Shown here one piece after another: positions 63,335 through 64,000 of a DNA stretch of 64,000 bases (within the stretch, counting starts at the first letter, position 1; each line of letters starts with the position of its first letter). This stretch comes from Seribacter sp963934295 (GTDB lineage: Bacteria; Verrucomicrobiota; Verrucomicrobiia; Opitutales; Seribacteraceae), in assembly GCA_963934295.1 (NCBI GenBank), contig CAWVXY010000012.1:1-64000 (forward strand), in the 5' to 3' direction. The translations under genes and the position numbers were made by a program. A model generated the notes under the pieces. That model was not told the origin of the DNA. It saw nothing but the letters and a program-made list of their open reading frames with translations, and did no database searches.

Positions 63335-63873
63335 TATTCCTTGCCCTTTAAAACATAACCAGAAAAAGGATCGAAATCCATGACCTGTTTCTCATCTCTA
63401 AAATTGATTACAACCGAGAACGGTACGCTGCATCCGGAATGAAAAAAGACTCGATTTAGTGCCAGATCCCGTTCATCGTATTTAGAATTCCCTCCATCCT
63501 CTCCGGCCAACGGACCGATGGCAAAAAAAGTAACTTTGGGCAAAAGGGAGTCATCTTTTTTTAAATCCTCATCTAATTTTTTATAAACTCGGTGCTCGGA
63601 TAATATTGAACCAAATGAATCGGCGACCTGAAAGGTTGCATTCTCTTCAAAATAACTAAGATACGCAGCTCGCTTGCTTTCGCTCGCATGGTAAACGGCG
63701 TCCAATACTGCTTTTTTTAGAACCCTGTCCGGCGGTTCAAAATTACTCCCTTTGATAAATGCTCCCGCATTTCCCGCCACAATCCCCACCAATATCGCAA
63801 CCAAGGCGAGAACAAGCAACACTTCAATAAGGCTGAAGGCACGCTTTCGGTACGCCTCATGTACCTTCTTCAA
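63334..63873 (-). CDS. gspH: minor pseudopilin GspH-like
   Basis: About 179 residues. The leader is short (LKKVHEAYRKRA) and the helix is FSLIEVLLVLALVAILVGIV, with Ala rather than the usual Gly just before the cleavage point. The start chosen is the TTG at 63873, two bases after the gspG stop; the frame is open a little further back to a TTG at 63900. The mature domain has VADSFGSILSEHRVYKK and ends with a beta-strand (VVINFRDEKQVMDFDPFSGY). GspH is the natural fit by order. Confidence 0.75.
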   Translation of the reverse strand: MKKVHEAYRKRAFSLIEVLLVLALVAILVGIVAGNAGAFIKGSNFEPPDRVLKKAVLDAVYHASESKRAAYLSYFEENATFQVADSFGSILSEHRVYKKLDEDLKKDDSLLPKVTFFAIGPLAGEDGGNSKYDERDLALNRVFFHSGCSVPFSVVINFRDEKQVMDFDPFSGYVLKGKE

Positions 63874-63874
63874 A

Positions 63875-64000
63875 TTACTTCCCGGTATCCCAATTTCCAA
63901 TTACGGTGCCATCCGGAGCGGTGGTCGAAATATCAAAACTCCCTGGATTATTAGTTCCTGGATATTGATAAATATAATCTTTCCCCCAGGGATCCTGTAG
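63875..64000 (-). CDS. gspG: major pseudopilin GspG, C-terminal fragment
   Basis: The right edge cuts this gene; the last 41 residues are present, ending at TAA 63877-63875. They read DPWGKDYIYQYPG and then a Gly/Asp-rich loop with APDGTVIGNW. DPWGxxYxYxxPG is the signature of the major pseudopilin calcium-binding region. The N-terminal prepilin part lies beyond the window. Together with the following gspH it marks the front part of the secretion operon. Confidence 0.88.
   Translation of the reverse strand, partial: LQDPWGKDYIYQYPGTNNPGSFDISTTAPDGTVIGNWDTGK

Overview
The window looks like chromosomal DNA of an AT-rich, Gram-negative marine bacterium, most likely a Verrucomicrobiota member of the Opitutales/Puniceicoccales type. 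This rests on gene style: Rho with a long disordered N-terminus, paired GspE/PilB ATPases beside one GspF, a type II secretion operon with a rearranged order, MotA/ExbB-plus-ExbD-like modules, lipoproteins and frequent TTG/GTG starts. No 16S or other formal marker is present, so this is inference. No CRISPR array, insertion sequence, integrase or phage gene was seen, and no gene-free stretch exceeds 300 bases.

Layout. 0-5 kb: the tail of an unrecognised gene, a TonB-dependent receptor, a urea-type periplasmic binding protein and a beta-barrel porin. 5-13.7 kb: a helical-repeat envelope protein, then a minus-strand set coaE, rho, two GspE/PilB ATPases and one GspF/PilC. 13.7-18.2 kb: tRNA-Tyr, a membrane J-domain protein preceded by a tiny coupled ORF, htpG, a BamE-like lipoprotein, and rplM-rpsI with a clear terminator. 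18.2-30.7 kb: biosynthesis, with a tight argC-J-B-D-F-G run followed by pabA/trpG, nrdR and an unknown gene, then pheA diverging from ilvD, and pgi. 30.7-40.7 kb: the least-described part. It has an ExbB-like channel with two unequal ExbD-like coiled-coil partners, a small basic protein, two sets of lipoproteins that include a paralogous pair, two coiled-coil membrane proteins, an acidic protein, a Gfo/Idh oxidoreductase and a glycosyltransferase with no recognisable start codon. 40.9-52.1 kb: dtd, cysK, infA, tadA, sodA, a TIR-TM-TPR protein, a HAD phosphatase, a glutamate/aspartate-type symporter, uvrB, a GIN-domain-like protein and a metallo-beta-lactamase-fold hydrolase. 52.2-64 kb: a near-complete type II secretion operon read leftward in the order gspG(partial)-H-I-J-K-L-M-D-C-E-F, ending in a MORN-repeat lipoprotein.

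How it fits together. The arg genes take N-acetylglutamate to argininosuccinate, with ArgJ recycling the acetyl group; argH is not here. The gsp operon supplies pseudopilins, inner-membrane platform, ATPase and secretin, while the second ATPase/platform set near 6-11 kb probably serves a type IV pilus-like or second secretion machine. The 30.7-40.7 kb region reads as an envelope module of unknown job and, with the TIR-TPR protein and the MORN lipoprotein, is the best place to look for something undescribed.
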